Positions 38,339 to 47,418 of a stretch of 51,026 bases of DNA are shown here, one piece after another (the stretch's first letter is position 1; each line of letters begins with the position of its first letter). Under the pieces are notes generated by a model, which saw nothing but the letters and a program-made list of their open reading frames with translations, had not been told where the DNA came from and did no database searches. Source of the DNA: Oscillospiraceae bacterium (GTDB lineage Bacteria > Bacillota > Clostridia > Oscillospirales > Ruminococcaceae); assembly GCA_017442085.1 (NCBI GenBank), contig JAFSAW010000023.1, positions 1 through 51,026 on the forward strand, given 5' to 3'. Made by a program: the position numbers and the translations under genes.

Positions 38339-39475
38339 TTATCTTACATATGGTGTAGGGTCAACATACTGGTCGTTTACCCTTATTTCAAAATGCAGGT
38401 GGTTGCCTGTGGAAAGGCCTGTTGAGCCGACATAGGCAATTGTATCGCCCTGTACCACATAGTCGCCAACCTTAACTGCAAGGCTGTGACAGTGTGCATA
38501 CAAAGATTTATATCCGCCGCCGTGGTCAACAATTATACGGTTGCCGTAACCTGTTGACTGGTATGATGCAACTGTAACAACACCGCTGTTTGTGGCCTTG
38601 ATTGGTGTTTTTTCCGGTGCAGGAATATCTATGCCTGTGTGGAATTCACGATAGCCGAAAATATTTCTGTAACCGTAGCCGGAAGAAATATATGTGTTTG
38701 TAGGCACAGGCCACATCCAGTCGCCGCCTACAAAGCCGTCAAGGCCGCCGCTTGCAGCAAACTCTTTGCGAAGTTCTTCCTGTGCATCGTCACGGGCTTT
38801 CTTGGCTTCTTCGTATGCTGCCTGTGCTGCTGCTTCCTCTGCTTCTGTTGCGGAAAGCTGGCTGTTTACCTTTTGCAGAAGACCTGCAAGTTCGGTCTGT
38901 TTTGCCTGCTGTTTTTCCCTGCTTGCCTCAAGCTGTGCAAGCTTTTCTTCAATTTCAGCCTCTACAGCCTCAATTTCTTTCTTTTCTTCATTAAGCTTCT
39001 GCAGCAGTGCTGTATCCGCCTGGGAAATGTTTGACAGTGTGTTTACCGCTGTAAGCATTTCTGAAAATGTGTCCACAGCCAGTGCTGTTGCCACCATATT
39101 GCCGCTGCGGCGTATATACATAGCCTTCAGCTTGCTTTTGAACAGCTCGTCAGTTTCGTATATTTCAACCTTTTTTTCGTCAAGTTCTGCCTGTTTTTCA
39201 GCCAGTTCCTGAGAAGTTGTTGCTATCTGAGTGTTGAGGGAAGAAAGCTGGCTTTTAACAAGGTTAACCTGCTTTTGTGTATTTGCTTTCTCCTGCTGCT
39301 GTTTTTTCTTTGTATCTTTGATGCTGTTGAGCTCTTTTTCTATACGGTTAAGCTCTGCCTGGGCATTTTCGTAATCTTCCTGAGCATTTGCCGAAGCCAG
39401 CACAGGCACAAGAGCTGTTGCCAGCATAAGCACAACCAGCACCGCAGCAATTATTCTTGTAAGTTTTTTCTCCAT
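38339..39475 (-). CDS. Murein hydrolase, EnvC-like with M23 domain
   Basis: The signal peptide (ends ALVPVLASANA) is followed by a long coiled coil (about residues 30-230) and a C-terminal M23/LytM domain with HTGIDIPAPE and GNHLHFEIRVN, which keep the zinc-binding His and Asp. Thus it is probably an active endopeptidase, unlike E. coli EnvC, which has lost these residues. FtsEX, encoded upstream, would control it across the membrane by contacting the coiled coil. It acts on cross-linked peptidoglycan during division or elongation. The RBS is GGGGAA before ATG. Confidence 0.9.
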   Translation of the reverse strand: MEKKLTRIIAAVLVVLMLATALVPVLASANAQEDYENAQAELNRIEKELNSIKDTKKKQQQEKANTQKQVNLVKSQLSSLNTQIATTSQELAEKQAELDEKKVEIYETDELFKSKLKAMYIRRSGNMVATALAVDTFSEMLTAVNTLSNISQADTALLQKLNEEKKEIEAVEAEIEEKLAQLEASREKQQAKQTELAGLLQKVNSQLSATEAEEAAAQAAYEEAKKARDDAQEELRKEFAASGGLDGFVGGDWMWPVPTNTYISSGYGYRNIFGYREFHTGIDIPAPEKTPIKATNSGVVTVASYQSTGYGNRIIVDHGGGYKSLYAHCHSLAVKVGDYVVQGDTIAYVGSTGLSTGNHLHFEIRVNDQYVDPTPYVR

Positions 39476-39485
39476 AAAAATTCCC

Positions 39486-40394
39486 CTATACTCTGAGGTA
39501 TCGTTTCATAGATATTGCACTGCCTGCCGCACCGATAAACCAGCCGAAGCCAAGGAATATGGCCAGCATATAATACCAGATTTCACCATAAGCTATAAGA
39601 GCTGTGGAAACCATTGCCAGCCAGCCTGTTGCTGTGGAGGTAAGGTAATTCAGCAGATAATAGTATGCCCCGCTTAAAACCCCAAAGGTAACCAATGCCG
39701 CAATTGTGCCGATGATAACACCTTCCACAATAAAAGGCAGACGGATAAAGCTGTTGGTTGCACCAACAAACTTCATAATGCCGATTTCCTTTCTTCTTGC
39801 AAAAACTGTAAGGCGGATTGTGTTGGAAATAACCACAATGCTTACAAAAACCAATATTGCAAGCACGCCGAAACCGCCGTAAAATGCAGCATTTTTAAGT
39901 GTTATAAGCACACCTGCAAGCTCTGTAGGTGTGCTGAGCAGTTCAACACCTTCAAGGGCAGCAAGTTCATCAGAAGTTTTCTGAATTGATTCGAGATTTT
40001 TTACTGTGCAGCGGAAAGATGCAGGCAGAGGGTTTTCGTCTCCCTGATAGCTTTCCAGCAGTTCGCCGTATTCGCCAAGATAGCCCATCTGTTCTTCAAG
40101 GGCTTCCTCCTTGGAAACGAAATTGTAGGTTGCTATATTTTCGTTGCTCTTGATAAAGCTGTCAATGTCATCTATCTGCTGCTGTGTGGCATCGTCGTAT
40201 ACATACACAACAAGCTCGTTCTGTGAGCCGAGAAAGTTTGCAAAACTGTTGATATTTATTGCCAGCAAACCGCAGATGCCCACAATGATAAGACAGGAAA
40301 CCACAACACCGATGGAGGCAAGGCTCATCAGACGGTTTTCCTTAAAATTAAGAAAGCCCTGCTTTACAAGATATTTGAAGTTTGAAAATTTCAT
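39486..40394 (-). CDS. ftsX: Cell division ABC transporter-like permease FtsX
   Basis: The 302-residue protein has the FtsX layout: a cytosolic start, TM1 (VVSCLIIVGICGLLAIN), a large extracellular domain of about 130 residues, and three C-terminal TM helices, with NTIRLTVFARRKEIGIMKFV between them. FtsX transmits ATP-driven changes from FtsE to an outside hydrolase, here the M23 protein of the next gene. It overlaps ftsE by four bases (ATGA). Confidence 0.93.
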   Translation of the reverse strand: MKFSNFKYLVKQGFLNFKENRLMSLASIGVVVSCLIIVGICGLLAININSFANFLGSQNELVVYVYDDATQQQIDDIDSFIKSNENIATYNFVSKEEALEEQMGYLGEYGELLESYQGDENPLPASFRCTVKNLESIQKTSDELAALEGVELLSTPTELAGVLITLKNAAFYGGFGVLAILVFVSIVVISNTIRLTVFARRKEIGIMKFVGATNSFIRLPFIVEGVIIGTIAALVTFGVLSGAYYYLLNYLTSTATGWLAMVSTALIAYGEIWYYMLAIFLGFGWFIGAAGSAISMKRYLRV

Positions 40395-41074
40395 CGTGCA
40401 TGCACCGCCTTTCCTGCGGTGTCGTTTACAACACGGCCGTCTTTTATTTCTATGATACGTTTTGCATATTTGTATGCAAGTTCGTGTTCGTGGGTAACCA
40501 CAACAACGGTTGTGCCTACCGAATTGATGGCTTTAAGCAGTTCCATAATTTCAACGGAAAGTTCAGGGTCAATATTGCCCGTAGGTTCGTCTGCAATAAC
40601 AAGGCGTGGGCTGTGCACCAGTGCCCTTGCAAGTGCAACACGCTGCTGTTCACCGCCCGAAAGCTGTGTAGGAAACTTTTTGGCCTTTGATGAAAGCCCC
40701 ACAAGGCTGAGAATGTACGGAACACGTTTTTTGATGTCCTTTTCGCCGATGTTTGTAACGCGCATTGCAAAGGCAATGTTTTCGTATACTGTCATTGTAG
40801 GGATAAGGCGGAAGTCCTGAAAAACAACACCGAGAGTGCGGCGCATATAAGGAATATCTCTCTGTTTGATTTTGGAGAGATTGTATCCGTTTACTATAAC
40901 ATCGCCGCTGGTTGCTGCTTCCTCGCGCAGCATAAGCTTTAAAAATGTGGATTTGCCTGCACCTGACGGGCCCAGCACAAACACAAATTCGCCTTTGTCT
41001 ATATGTAAAGATACCTTGTCCATAGCCGTGATATCGGGCTTGTAGACCTTGGTAACATTTTTGAATTCTACCAT
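40391..41074 (-). CDS. ftsE: Cell division ATP-binding protein FtsE
   Basis: The 227-residue ABC ATPase has Walker A GPSGAGKST, signature LSGGEQQRV, Walker B LVIADEPTG and a switch His in VVTHEHEL. All catalytic residues are present. It is the first gene of the ftsE-ftsX-M23-S41 operon and pairs with FtsX. AAAGGA lies before the start. Confidence 0.95.
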   Translation of the reverse strand: MVEFKNVTKVYKPDITAMDKVSLHIDKGEFVFVLGPSGAGKSTFLKLMLREEAATSGDVIVNGYNLSKIKQRDIPYMRRTLGVVFQDFRLIPTMTVYENIAFAMRVTNIGEKDIKKRVPYILSLVGLSSKAKKFPTQLSGGEQQRVALARALVHSPRLVIADEPTGNIDPELSVEIMELLKAINSVGTTVVVVTHEHELAYKYAKRIIEIKDGRVVNDTAGKAVHAR

Positions 41075-41136
41075 TTATATATCCTTTGTTACTTTTTGTG
41101 TGTATTTTACCATATCTGGTTTTAACCGATAATACG

Positions 41137-41185
41137 ATAAAAATCGCTCTTAAACATTCCGGGATTAGAGTGCGTTAAGAGCGAT
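41137..41185 (-). terminator. Terminator after the CdaR-like gene
   Basis: An 11-bp perfect stem ATCGCTCTTAA / TTAAGAGCGAT is followed leftward by T5. It separates the regulator gene from the ftsE operon, which needs a promoter in the remaining about 60 bases. Confidence 0.85.
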
Positions 41186-41190
41186 AAATA

Positions 41191-42276
41191 TTAGAATCTA
41201 TCCTGACTTGACTGAAGATATTTTTTAACCATCAGTGCAACCTTAAATACAATTGCATCGTCAAATTCCCTTAAATCCAATCCTGTGATTTTTCTGATTT
41301 TTTCAAGGCGGTAAACAAGGGTATTTCTGTGTACAAACAGACCGCGTGAAGTTTCGCTTACGTTGAGGTTGTTTTCAAAGAAACTCTGGATTGTAAACAG
41401 TGTTTCCTGGTCAAGACTTTCGATAGAGCCCTGTTTGAAAACTTCTTTGAGGAACATTTCGCACAGTGTTGTAGGCAGCTGATAGATAAGTCTTGCTATG
41501 CCAAGGTGGTCGTAGTTTACGATGCTTTTTTCTGTATCGAAAACTTTGCCTACTTCAAGGGCAATCTGTGCTTCTTTAAAGCTGTTTGCAAGGTCTTTGA
41601 TGTTTGTAACCTGTGTGCCGATACCTACAGTTGCTTTGATGTAGTATTCAACGTTAAGAGTATCAACAATTGAAGCAGCAAGTTTTTCGATGTCTTTATC
41701 TTCGATGCCTTTTTTAAGTTCCTTGATAAGCACAGTGTCTGTTTCGCTTGTGTTGAAAACAAAGTCTTTCTGCTTGTCAGGGAAAAGGTTCTGGATAACA
41801 TCAAATGTGGACATATCCTTCTGCTGATTTACACGGATAATCAGTACAACACGCGGCACATCTGTAACAAAGTGCATTTCTCTTGCCTTTGCATAGATAT
41901 CACCCGGCATAATGTTATCCATAACAACATTTTTTATAAAGTTAAGTCTGTCGAATTTTTCATCGTGGAACTGCTTGATGCTCTGCAGGGAAATGCTGAG
42001 CATGGCTGCAAATTTTTCGGTATATTCATCAATGCCCTCCACAAACACATAAAAATCGTTGCGTTTGTTGTTGGAGAAGCCTTTAAATGTATAGCCGCCA
42101 CGCACAAAGCTCTGGCTGTTTGCCATTCTTTCTGCCTGCACACCGTCTTTAATGCTGTCAATCTGACCAAGCTCGCTACAAGCTATTACAACACCCATCT
42201 CGTCTGTTACACCGACTACTCTGCCAATGGCATCTTTCATCTGGTATATAACGCCCTGAAACATCCTGTTAGACAT
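41191..42276 (-). CDS. CdaR / PucR-type transcriptional regulator
   Basis: The 361-residue protein has an N-terminal sensory part, a GGDEF-like/central domain, and a C-terminal HTH_30 domain with NVSETSRGLFVHRNTLVYRL and EKIRKITGLDLREFDDAIVF, as in sugar-diacid regulators (CdaR) and PucR. No uptake or catabolic genes lie beside it, so its signal is unknown. Two copies of ATTTTACACAA (42306 and 42338, 32 bp apart) upstream may be its own binding sites. Confidence 0.85.
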   Translation of the reverse strand: MSNRMFQGVIYQMKDAIGRVVGVTDEMGVVIACSELGQIDSIKDGVQAERMANSQSFVRGGYTFKGFSNNKRNDFYVFVEGIDEYTEKFAAMLSISLQSIKQFHDEKFDRLNFIKNVVMDNIMPGDIYAKAREMHFVTDVPRVVLIIRVNQQKDMSTFDVIQNLFPDKQKDFVFNTSETDTVLIKELKKGIEDKDIEKLAASIVDTLNVEYYIKATVGIGTQVTNIKDLANSFKEAQIALEVGKVFDTEKSIVNYDHLGIARLIYQLPTTLCEMFLKEVFKQGSIESLDQETLFTIQSFFENNLNVSETSRGLFVHRNTLVYRLEKIRKITGLDLREFDDAIVFKVALMVKKYLQSSQDRF

Positions 42277-42305
42277 AATTTGCTCCTATTTATCAATTTA
42301 TTGTA

Positions 42306-42348
42306 ATTTTACACAATACTTTTGGTTAATCATTTATATTTTACACAA
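42306..42348. promoter_or_regulatory. Direct repeats upstream of the CdaR-like gene
   Basis: ATTTTACACAA occurs at 42306-42316 and 42338-42348, three helical turns apart, just before the regulator's RBS. This arrangement suits an autoregulatory operator; the binding protein is not known. Confidence 0.4.
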
Positions 42349-42473
42349 CAAATTCATATATTGCAACATTTTTTTACAAAAAAATTGCGTTTTTTAGTGC
42401 AAAATGCAAAATGCCGCCAGGATATTACCATAAAAGTATATCCTTTTTATGTGTTAATTGTTTTAACATACTG

Positions 42474-43193
42474 TTAATTTGCACCCGACTGGCTGTAAAT
42501 TTTTTCCAGTTCCTCTGCAGTAAGCTCGCGGTAATCGCCGCCTGCAAGGCTGTCGTCCAGTGCAACTGTGCCTATGTGTGTGCGGTGCAGGCCGTTTACA
42601 CCGATATCAAAAACGCCGAACATTCTTTTTATCTGATGATATACCCCCTGCTTCAAAATCACCTTTACAACCAAAGGATTGTCGGTTGCCTGCAGCACCG
42701 CACTTTTAAGCAGCGTGCCGTCTGCAAGGGTTACGCCGCTGTTGAATTTTTCGATTATCTCATCGTTTATGGGGGCATAAAGGGTTACTGTGTACTCTTT
42801 GGACACGTGTTTTTTTGGTGCAAGAATATCGTGAGCAAAAACGCCGTCATCGGTAAGCAGCACAAAACCCGTGCTGGTTTTGTCCAGTCTGCCTGCAGGA
42901 AAAAGATTGCGCTTTGGGTAATCTTTTTTAACAAGGTCGACTACTGTCACATCATTTTTGTCATCAGTTGCACTCACAACCCCTACAGGCTTGTTAAGCA
43001 TAATGTATACAAATTCCTTGTATTCCACCTTCCTGCCGCTGACAGTAACAACAGTATCGTCTTTTACCTTTATATCTCCCTTTTTGACAACTGCTCCGTC
43101 AACTGTAACCTGACCTTTTCCAAGCAGTTTTTTGGCATCCTGGCGGGATATTTCCAGCCCATCAGATAAAAACTTGTCCAGCCTCATCAGCAT
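42474..43193 (-). CDS. rsuA: 16S rRNA pseudouridine synthase, RsuA family
   Basis: The 239-residue protein starts with an S4 RNA-binding domain (RLDKFLSDGLEISRQDAKKL) and has the catalytic-loop motif AGRLDKTSTGF, whose Asp is the nucleophile of the RsuA/RluB/E/F family. RsuA modifies U516 in 16S rRNA; family members differ in target, so the exact site is inferred. The start at 43193 is chosen from AAAGGAA ten bases upstream; a GTG three codons earlier or the ATG two codons later are alternatives. Confidence 0.88.
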   Translation of the reverse strand: MLMRLDKFLSDGLEISRQDAKKLLGKGQVTVDGAVVKKGDIKVKDDTVVTVSGRKVEYKEFVYIMLNKPVGVVSATDDKNDVTVVDLVKKDYPKRNLFPAGRLDKTSTGFVLLTDDGVFAHDILAPKKHVSKEYTVTLYAPINDEIIEKFNSGVTLADGTLLKSAVLQATDNPLVVKVILKQGVYHQIKRMFGVFDIGVNGLHRTHIGTVALDDSLAGGDYRELTAEELEKIYSQSGAN

Positions 43194-43322
43194 AAAATAC
43201 ACGTTCCTTTAACATTATTTTAATAATATACTTAATTTATTATATCAAAAATCAACCCATGTGCAATATACAAAGGCACAAAAGGGGCGAACACTGTTCT
43301 CCCCCTGAATGCTTATATAATT

Positions 43323-43907
43323 TTATTCTGTAGGCATACCGTCCGCCGCTGTCAGCTCCGTGACTGATGTCTGCTTTTCTGCTTCCGCTGCATATTCACC
43401 GTCAGCTGAAGTCTGTTCAAGGCCTGCGTCCTGATTCTGTTTAACCATCGGCTTCGCGATGCCGTCGGGTTTTTCCAGAATATATGCACCAATCAGTTTT
43501 TCTTTGCGGATAAGCAGAACAGCAACCGCCTTGGTATCATCTTCGCTGTAGCCGACAATATCAAAGGTCCATTTGTTCACCTTGTCGCCTTTATATTTTT
43601 CAAGACTAAGTCCGTCATTCTGCTTTATTTTTTCATTAAAAGCATTAAAGCTGTCATCAAACTTTTTGGGCACCTGCACCTCTGCCACCTGGGCTGTCTG
43701 CATATCAGCGGTAAAACCTTTTTCAGCTATATAATCCACCATCTCCTGTGTGGTTGTAAGCTTTGTCTTTTTGCCTGATGCAACAGTGGCACTGTCCTGT
43801 TCAAAAAAGTTTTTCAGCCCCACGCCTGCCGCACCAACTGCCACTATGCACACTGCAGTCAATGCTATTTTTGTTATCTTTTTTCTGTTTACTGTAATAA
43901 CAAACAT
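43323..43907 (-). CDS. DUF4830-like membrane-anchored protein
   Basis: The 194-residue product starts MFVITVNRKKITKIALTAVC, a basic end plus one transmembrane helix, followed by a compact outside domain with TQEMVDYIAEKGF, QVPKKFDDSFNAFN and EKYKGDKVNKWTFDIVGYSE. This matches my memory of DUF4830 proteins of Clostridia, whose function is unknown. The C-terminus is disordered. The start is set by AAGGGGG seven bases upstream; a longer frame of 20 extra codons lacks an RBS. It is divergent from coaX. Confidence 0.75.
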   Translation of the reverse strand: MFVITVNRKKITKIALTAVCIVAVGAAGVGLKNFFEQDSATVASGKKTKLTTTQEMVDYIAEKGFTADMQTAQVAEVQVPKKFDDSFNAFNEKIKQNDGLSLEKYKGDKVNKWTFDIVGYSEDDTKAVAVLLIRKEKLIGAYILEKPDGIAKPMVKQNQDAGLEQTSADGEYAAEAEKQTSVTELTAADGMPTE

Positions 43908-43960
43908 ATTTATCCCCCTTGTATCTTCCTGCTTAATGTTTATGACTAAAAAACAAAATA

Positions 43961-43989
43961 TATACATTTATCCGCAATTATGGTATAAT
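43961..43989 (+). promoter_or_regulatory. Promoter of coaX
   Basis: TATAAT (43984-43989) is consensus; the -35 TATACA (43961) is a partial match at a 17-bp spacing. The start codon is 38 bases downstream. Confidence 0.6.
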
Positions 43990-44026
43990 TTAAAATTGAA
44001 AACGGATTAAATAAGGAGGTTTCGGT

Positions 44027-44800
44027 ATGGTTATATGTTTTGATGCAGGCAACACCGACCTGGTTGCAGGTATTTTTTGCGATGACAAAATTGTAAACAC
44101 CCTGCGCATTCCTTACAAAAAAGAACAGTCTGCCGATGAATACCGACAGATTATAGAGGCACATCTGCAGAACAGCGGCATTGATATCACAGCCGTTGAA
44201 GGCTGTCTGCTGTGCTGTGTTGCCCAGGGCACTGCTGTACAGCTGGCCTGTGCCATGGAAATGCTGTTTGGCACAAGCCCTGTAATATTCAGAAATGACG
44301 AAACCTGCCGCCTTAATATTCTCACCGAAAACCCTTACGAAGTTGGCACCGATATCATTGCCGGCTGTATGGCTGCAAAGGCACAGTTTCCTATGCCATG
44401 TGTGGTAATTGATATGGGCACCGCCACCACGCTGACAGCTATGGACAAAGATGCAAATGTGCTTGGAGTTTCCATACTGACCGGGGTGTTTACATCCATG
44501 TGGGCACTTAAAGAACGCACAGGCCTGCCTTTTGAAGAAAATATTGAAGCAGAACCAAAAGCAATAGGCACCAACACACAGAAAAGCATTGACAGCGGCA
44601 TAATTCTTGGCAGCGCATATGCTGTTGACGGGCTTATACAGAGCTTTGAAGAAGAAATCGGTCAGGGTGAATGCACCATAGTTGCAACAGGCGGCATAAG
44701 CCAGTTTATTGTGCCCCACTGCAGAACAAACATTATTGTGGACAACAATCTTTTGATTGAAGGCTTGTACTGTTACTACAAAAACAGTATAATCAAATAA
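44027..44800 (+). CDS. coaX: Type III pantothenate kinase
   Basis: The 257-residue CoaX has the phosphate-binding DAGNTD near the start, DIIAGCMAAKAQFP, VIDMGTATTLTAMD (residue Asp of the second motif) and LGVSILTGVF. CoaX phosphorylates pantothenate in the first step of coenzyme A synthesis. It is not feedback-inhibited as CoaA is and usually needs a monovalent cation. AAGGAGG precedes ATG. It is followed by a cyclophilin gene 30 bases downstream. Confidence 0.93.
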   Translation: MVICFDAGNTDLVAGIFCDDKIVNTLRIPYKKEQSADEYRQIIEAHLQNSGIDITAVEGCLLCCVAQGTAVQLACAMEMLFGTSPVIFRNDETCRLNILTENPYEVGTDIIAGCMAAKAQFPMPCVVIDMGTATTLTAMDKDANVLGVSILTGVFTSMWALKERTGLPFEENIEAEPKAIGTNTQKSIDSGIILGSAYAVDGLIQSFEEEIGQGECTIVATGGISQFIVPHCRTNIIVDNNLLIEGLYCYYKNSIIK

Positions 44801-44830
44801 AAATATGATATCTGAAGGAGATTTTATAAA

Positions 44831-45301
44831 ATGGTAGTTATTACAATGGATAACGGCAAAAAAATCGAAATTGAACTCTATCCTGAAATTGCACCGGAAA
44901 CCTGTGCAAACTTTGAAAAACTGGTTAAAGACGGCTTCTACAACGGCCTTACTTTCCACAGAGTTATCAAAGGCTTTATGATTCAGGGCGGCTGTCCAAA
45001 AGGCAACGGTATGGGCGGCCCGGGCTGGACAATCCGCGGCGAATTTGCAGCAAACGGCCATAAAAACGACCTTAAACACACAAAAGGTGTTCTCTCTATG
45101 GCACGCACAATGGACCCCAACAGTGCAGGCAGCCAGTTCTTTATCATGCACGAAAATGCACCGCACCTTGACGGCCAGTATGCAGCATTTGGCAAGGTTA
45201 TCAACGGCATCGATGTTGTTGACGAAATTGCAAATGTAAGAACAGACTGGAATGACAAACCAACTCAGCCTGTTGTTATGGAAAAAGTTGAAATTGTTTA
45301 A
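44831..45301 (+). CDS. Peptidyl-prolyl cis-trans isomerase, cyclophilin type
   Basis: The 156-residue cytosolic cyclophilin has FHRVIKGFMIQGG, then SMARTMDPNSAGSQFFIMHE and HLDGQYAAFGKV, containing the active-site Arg, Phe, Gln and His. The Trp of many cyclophilins is Tyr in DGQYAAFG, as in many bacterial forms. There is no signal peptide, so it is a cytoplasmic folding helper. A strong terminator follows. Confidence 0.95.
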   Translation: MVVITMDNGKKIEIELYPEIAPETCANFEKLVKDGFYNGLTFHRVIKGFMIQGGCPKGNGMGGPGWTIRGEFAANGHKNDLKHTKGVLSMARTMDPNSAGSQFFIMHENAPHLDGQYAAFGKVINGIDVVDEIANVRTDWNDKPTQPVVMEKVEIV

Positions 45302-45321
45302 TCTGATTGCTGTGTAAAAAC

Positions 45322-45359
45322 AAAAGGTATGTTCTGTTTATATGCAGAACATACCTTTT
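45322..45359 (+). terminator. Terminator of coaX-cyclophilin operon
   Basis: AAAAGGTATGTTCTG / CAGAACATACCTTTT is a 15-bp perfect stem with an 8-base loop and T-rich end, 20 bases after the cyclophilin stop. Confidence 0.92.
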
Positions 45360-45429
45360 GATGTTAAAGCAGATATTTTGTCAAAGCTATTGAAATTATC
45401 AGTGTTTTCTGTTATTATACTTTTTGCAT

Positions 45430-45505
45430 CTGGGTGTGGCGCAGTTGGTAGCGTGCTACCTTGGGGTGGTAGAGGTCGCCCGTTCAAGTCGGGTCACTCA
45501 GACCA
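45430..45505 (+). tRNA. tRNA-Pro (GGG anticodon)
   Basis: The acceptor pairs CTGGGTG with CACTCAG (one G-U), the anticodon stem CTACC / GGTAG encloses loop TTGGGGT, the T-loop is TTCAAGT, and CCA is encoded. It reads CCC. It is a second Pro isoacceptor, complementing the TGG gene at the prophage. Confidence 0.92.
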
Positions 45506-45509
45506 AAAC

Positions 45510-45562
45510 AAACTAATCCGAACTTTTTGCCAATCGGCGAAGGGCTCGGATTTGTTGTTTTT
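45510..45562 (+). terminator. Terminator of tRNA-Pro(GGG)
   Basis: AACAAA...ATCCGA pairs with TCGGATTTGTT around a loop, followed by a T5 tract. Some loop bases are unpaired (CTA bulge). Confidence 0.7.
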
Positions 45563-45963
45563 ATAGAACTACAATAAACATTTATAATTCAATTGCTTTC
45601 CACAATTATTATATCCCCTACTTTTTTAATAACAAAGGAGGGGATATTTGTCTTGTAAACGTAAAATGGGATAGAAGTAAAACACTAAAGCAAGCAATAG
45701 AGATGAGCTGTTTTTTCGACAGATCATATCTATTAATTTAAAATTAATTCAGCTATATAATCCTAAATAAAATAACAGATAAAAACCAATGTCATTAAGT
45801 TAAGAGATTTTTTCATTAACTTAAAAGGAGGTTCTCAATTTCAAAAATTGGATACCTCCTCTTTTTATTTTGCAACTATTCGATATATTGGGATTTATCG
45901 AACTGTTTTTAATTATCTTAATTCTGCATATTCGTATAACAACAAACTGTATTTTATAAGCCA
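45563..45963. other. Gene-free AT-rich interval
   Basis: I see no convincing gene in these 400 bases. Two inverted repeats occur: TATCCCCT / AGGGGATA at about 45612-45649, and a longer one at 45824-45867 (next entry). A frame from about 45645 to 45742 encodes VNVKWDRSKTLKQAIEMS-like residues without a start codon; it may be a gene remnant. Confidence 0.5.
45824..45867. terminator. Bidirectional terminator near argH
   Basis: AGGAGGT / ACCTCCT with an inner TCAATTT / AAATTGGA pairing forms a long hairpin with A4 and T5 flanks. It probably ends leftward argH transcription (stop at 45964) and any rightward transcript. Confidence 0.75.
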
Positions 45964-47373
45964 CTATACTTTGATACTTTCAGATATTGTCTTTTCATAA
46001 TCAGACAGCCAGTTTATGCCTGCTTCAATCTGACGCATAACCTCGCAAGGTGCTGTGCCGCCGTAGGATTTGCGCGCTTCCACACACCCCTTTATGCTGA
46101 TATCGCCAAGAGACTGCACCGTAATTCTTGCGTCAATACTCTGCAAATCCTCATCGGTCAGCTGTTCAAAGCCGCAGTTTTTCTTTTCGCACAGTTTTAC
46201 CATTCTGCCTACTATGGAGTGGGCTTCTCTGAATGGTATGCCCTGCATTACAAAATGCTCGGCAATATCGGTGGCGTTGAGAAAGCCCTTGTCCAGCTGT
46301 GCTTCTATCATATCCATACGGAACTCGGTTTTATCCAGCATCTTTGCAAATATTTTTATGCTGGCTTTCCAGGTGTCGATGGCATCAAACAGGCTTTCCT
46401 TATCCTCCTGAAAATCTTTGTTGAAGGACAAAGGTGTGCCTTTCATCACTGTGAGCATCTGCATAAGATGTCCGTACACACGGCCAACCTTTCCGCGCAG
46501 AAGCTCCGCAATATCGGGGTTTTTCTTCTGTGGCATAATGCTGCTGCCCGTGCAGTAGCTGTCGTCGATTGCTATGTAGGAAAACTCGGTTGAGTTCCAC
46601 CAGGTAAACTCCTCTGCCCAGCGGGAAATATGCATCATGGACATTGATGCCACGCTTAAAAATTCGATTGTATAATCTCTGTCCCCCACCACGTCCATTG
46701 CATTTTCACAAGGGGCTTTAAATCCAAGCAATTCGCTTGTGTAGTGGCGGTCGGTCGGCAGGGTTGTGCCTGCCATTGCACAGGCGCCAAGAGGGTTTAC
46801 GTTCATCCTTTCAAGGGCATCCTGCAGCCGCTCCATATCTCTTTTAAACATCTGAAAATACGCCATAAACATAAAGCCCAGAGTTACAGGCTGTGCATGC
46901 TGCAGATGGGTGAAGCCCACAGTTATTGTATCGGCATATTTTTCTGCCTTACGCAGAATAACCTTCTCAAATTCACACAGCATACCGAGAATTTCCCGCA
47001 TCTCCCTGCGCAGATACAGCCTTGTATCTGTCTGGCACTGGTCATTGCGGCTGCGTGCTGTGTGCAGCTTTTTGCCCACGTCGCCAATGCGCTCAATCAG
47101 ACGTTTTTCCACACCCATGTGGATATCCTCATCCTCGGTGGTGAAAACAATTTTGCCCTCTGCAATATCTCTGCGGATTTCTTCAAGTCCGCTTATAATT
47201 TTTTCTTTGTCTTCTTCGGATACAATCTTCTGCTTTGCCAGCATTGTAACGTGGGCGATGCTGCCGTCTATATCCTCGTTGTACATTCTCTTGTCAAAAT
47301 GTATGGACGCATTGAATTCCTTTACGATGTCATCCATATCTTTTTCAAATCTTCCGCTCCATAAGCTTGCCAT
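45964..47373 (-). CDS. argH: Argininosuccinate lyase
   Basis: The 469-residue enzyme of the fumarase/aspartase superfamily has HTARSRNDQCQTDTRLYLR near residue 110, THLQHAQPVTLG, and the flexible active-site loop GSSIMPQKKNP (signature). It cleaves argininosuccinate into arginine and fumarate in arginine synthesis. It is the last gene of a three-gene operon with an ornithine-cyclodeaminase-like and an aminotransferase gene; argG is not nearby. The start follows AAGGAG by seven bases. Confidence 0.93.
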   Translation of the reverse strand: MASLWSGRFEKDMDDIVKEFNASIHFDKRMYNEDIDGSIAHVTMLAKQKIVSEEDKEKIISGLEEIRRDIAEGKIVFTTEDEDIHMGVEKRLIERIGDVGKKLHTARSRNDQCQTDTRLYLRREMREILGMLCEFEKVILRKAEKYADTITVGFTHLQHAQPVTLGFMFMAYFQMFKRDMERLQDALERMNVNPLGACAMAGTTLPTDRHYTSELLGFKAPCENAMDVVGDRDYTIEFLSVASMSMMHISRWAEEFTWWNSTEFSYIAIDDSYCTGSSIMPQKKNPDIAELLRGKVGRVYGHLMQMLTVMKGTPLSFNKDFQEDKESLFDAIDTWKASIKIFAKMLDKTEFRMDMIEAQLDKGFLNATDIAEHFVMQGIPFREAHSIVGRMVKLCEKKNCGFEQLTDEDLQSIDARITVQSLGDISIKGCVEARKSYGGTAPCEVMRQIEAGINWLSDYEKTISESIKV

Positions 47374-47418
47374 TGTGTATTCTCCTTATTTCGCTTTTTC
47401 TGATTGTATATGCTGATT

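Noticed and set aside
42418..42450. Terminator of the rsuA gene
   Set aside because: AGGATAT/ATATCCT can pair, but the T-tract is on the rightward side only, where no gene needs it; too weak to list.
43946..45166. Leftward open frame of 406 codons
   Set aside because: It is the reverse-strand shadow of coaX and the cyclophilin gene, both of which have clear motifs and RBS.
45645..45742. Small gene in the argH downstream gap
   Set aside because: An open stretch of about 30 codons without start codon or RBS and without recognisable similarity; mentioned only as a possible remnant.
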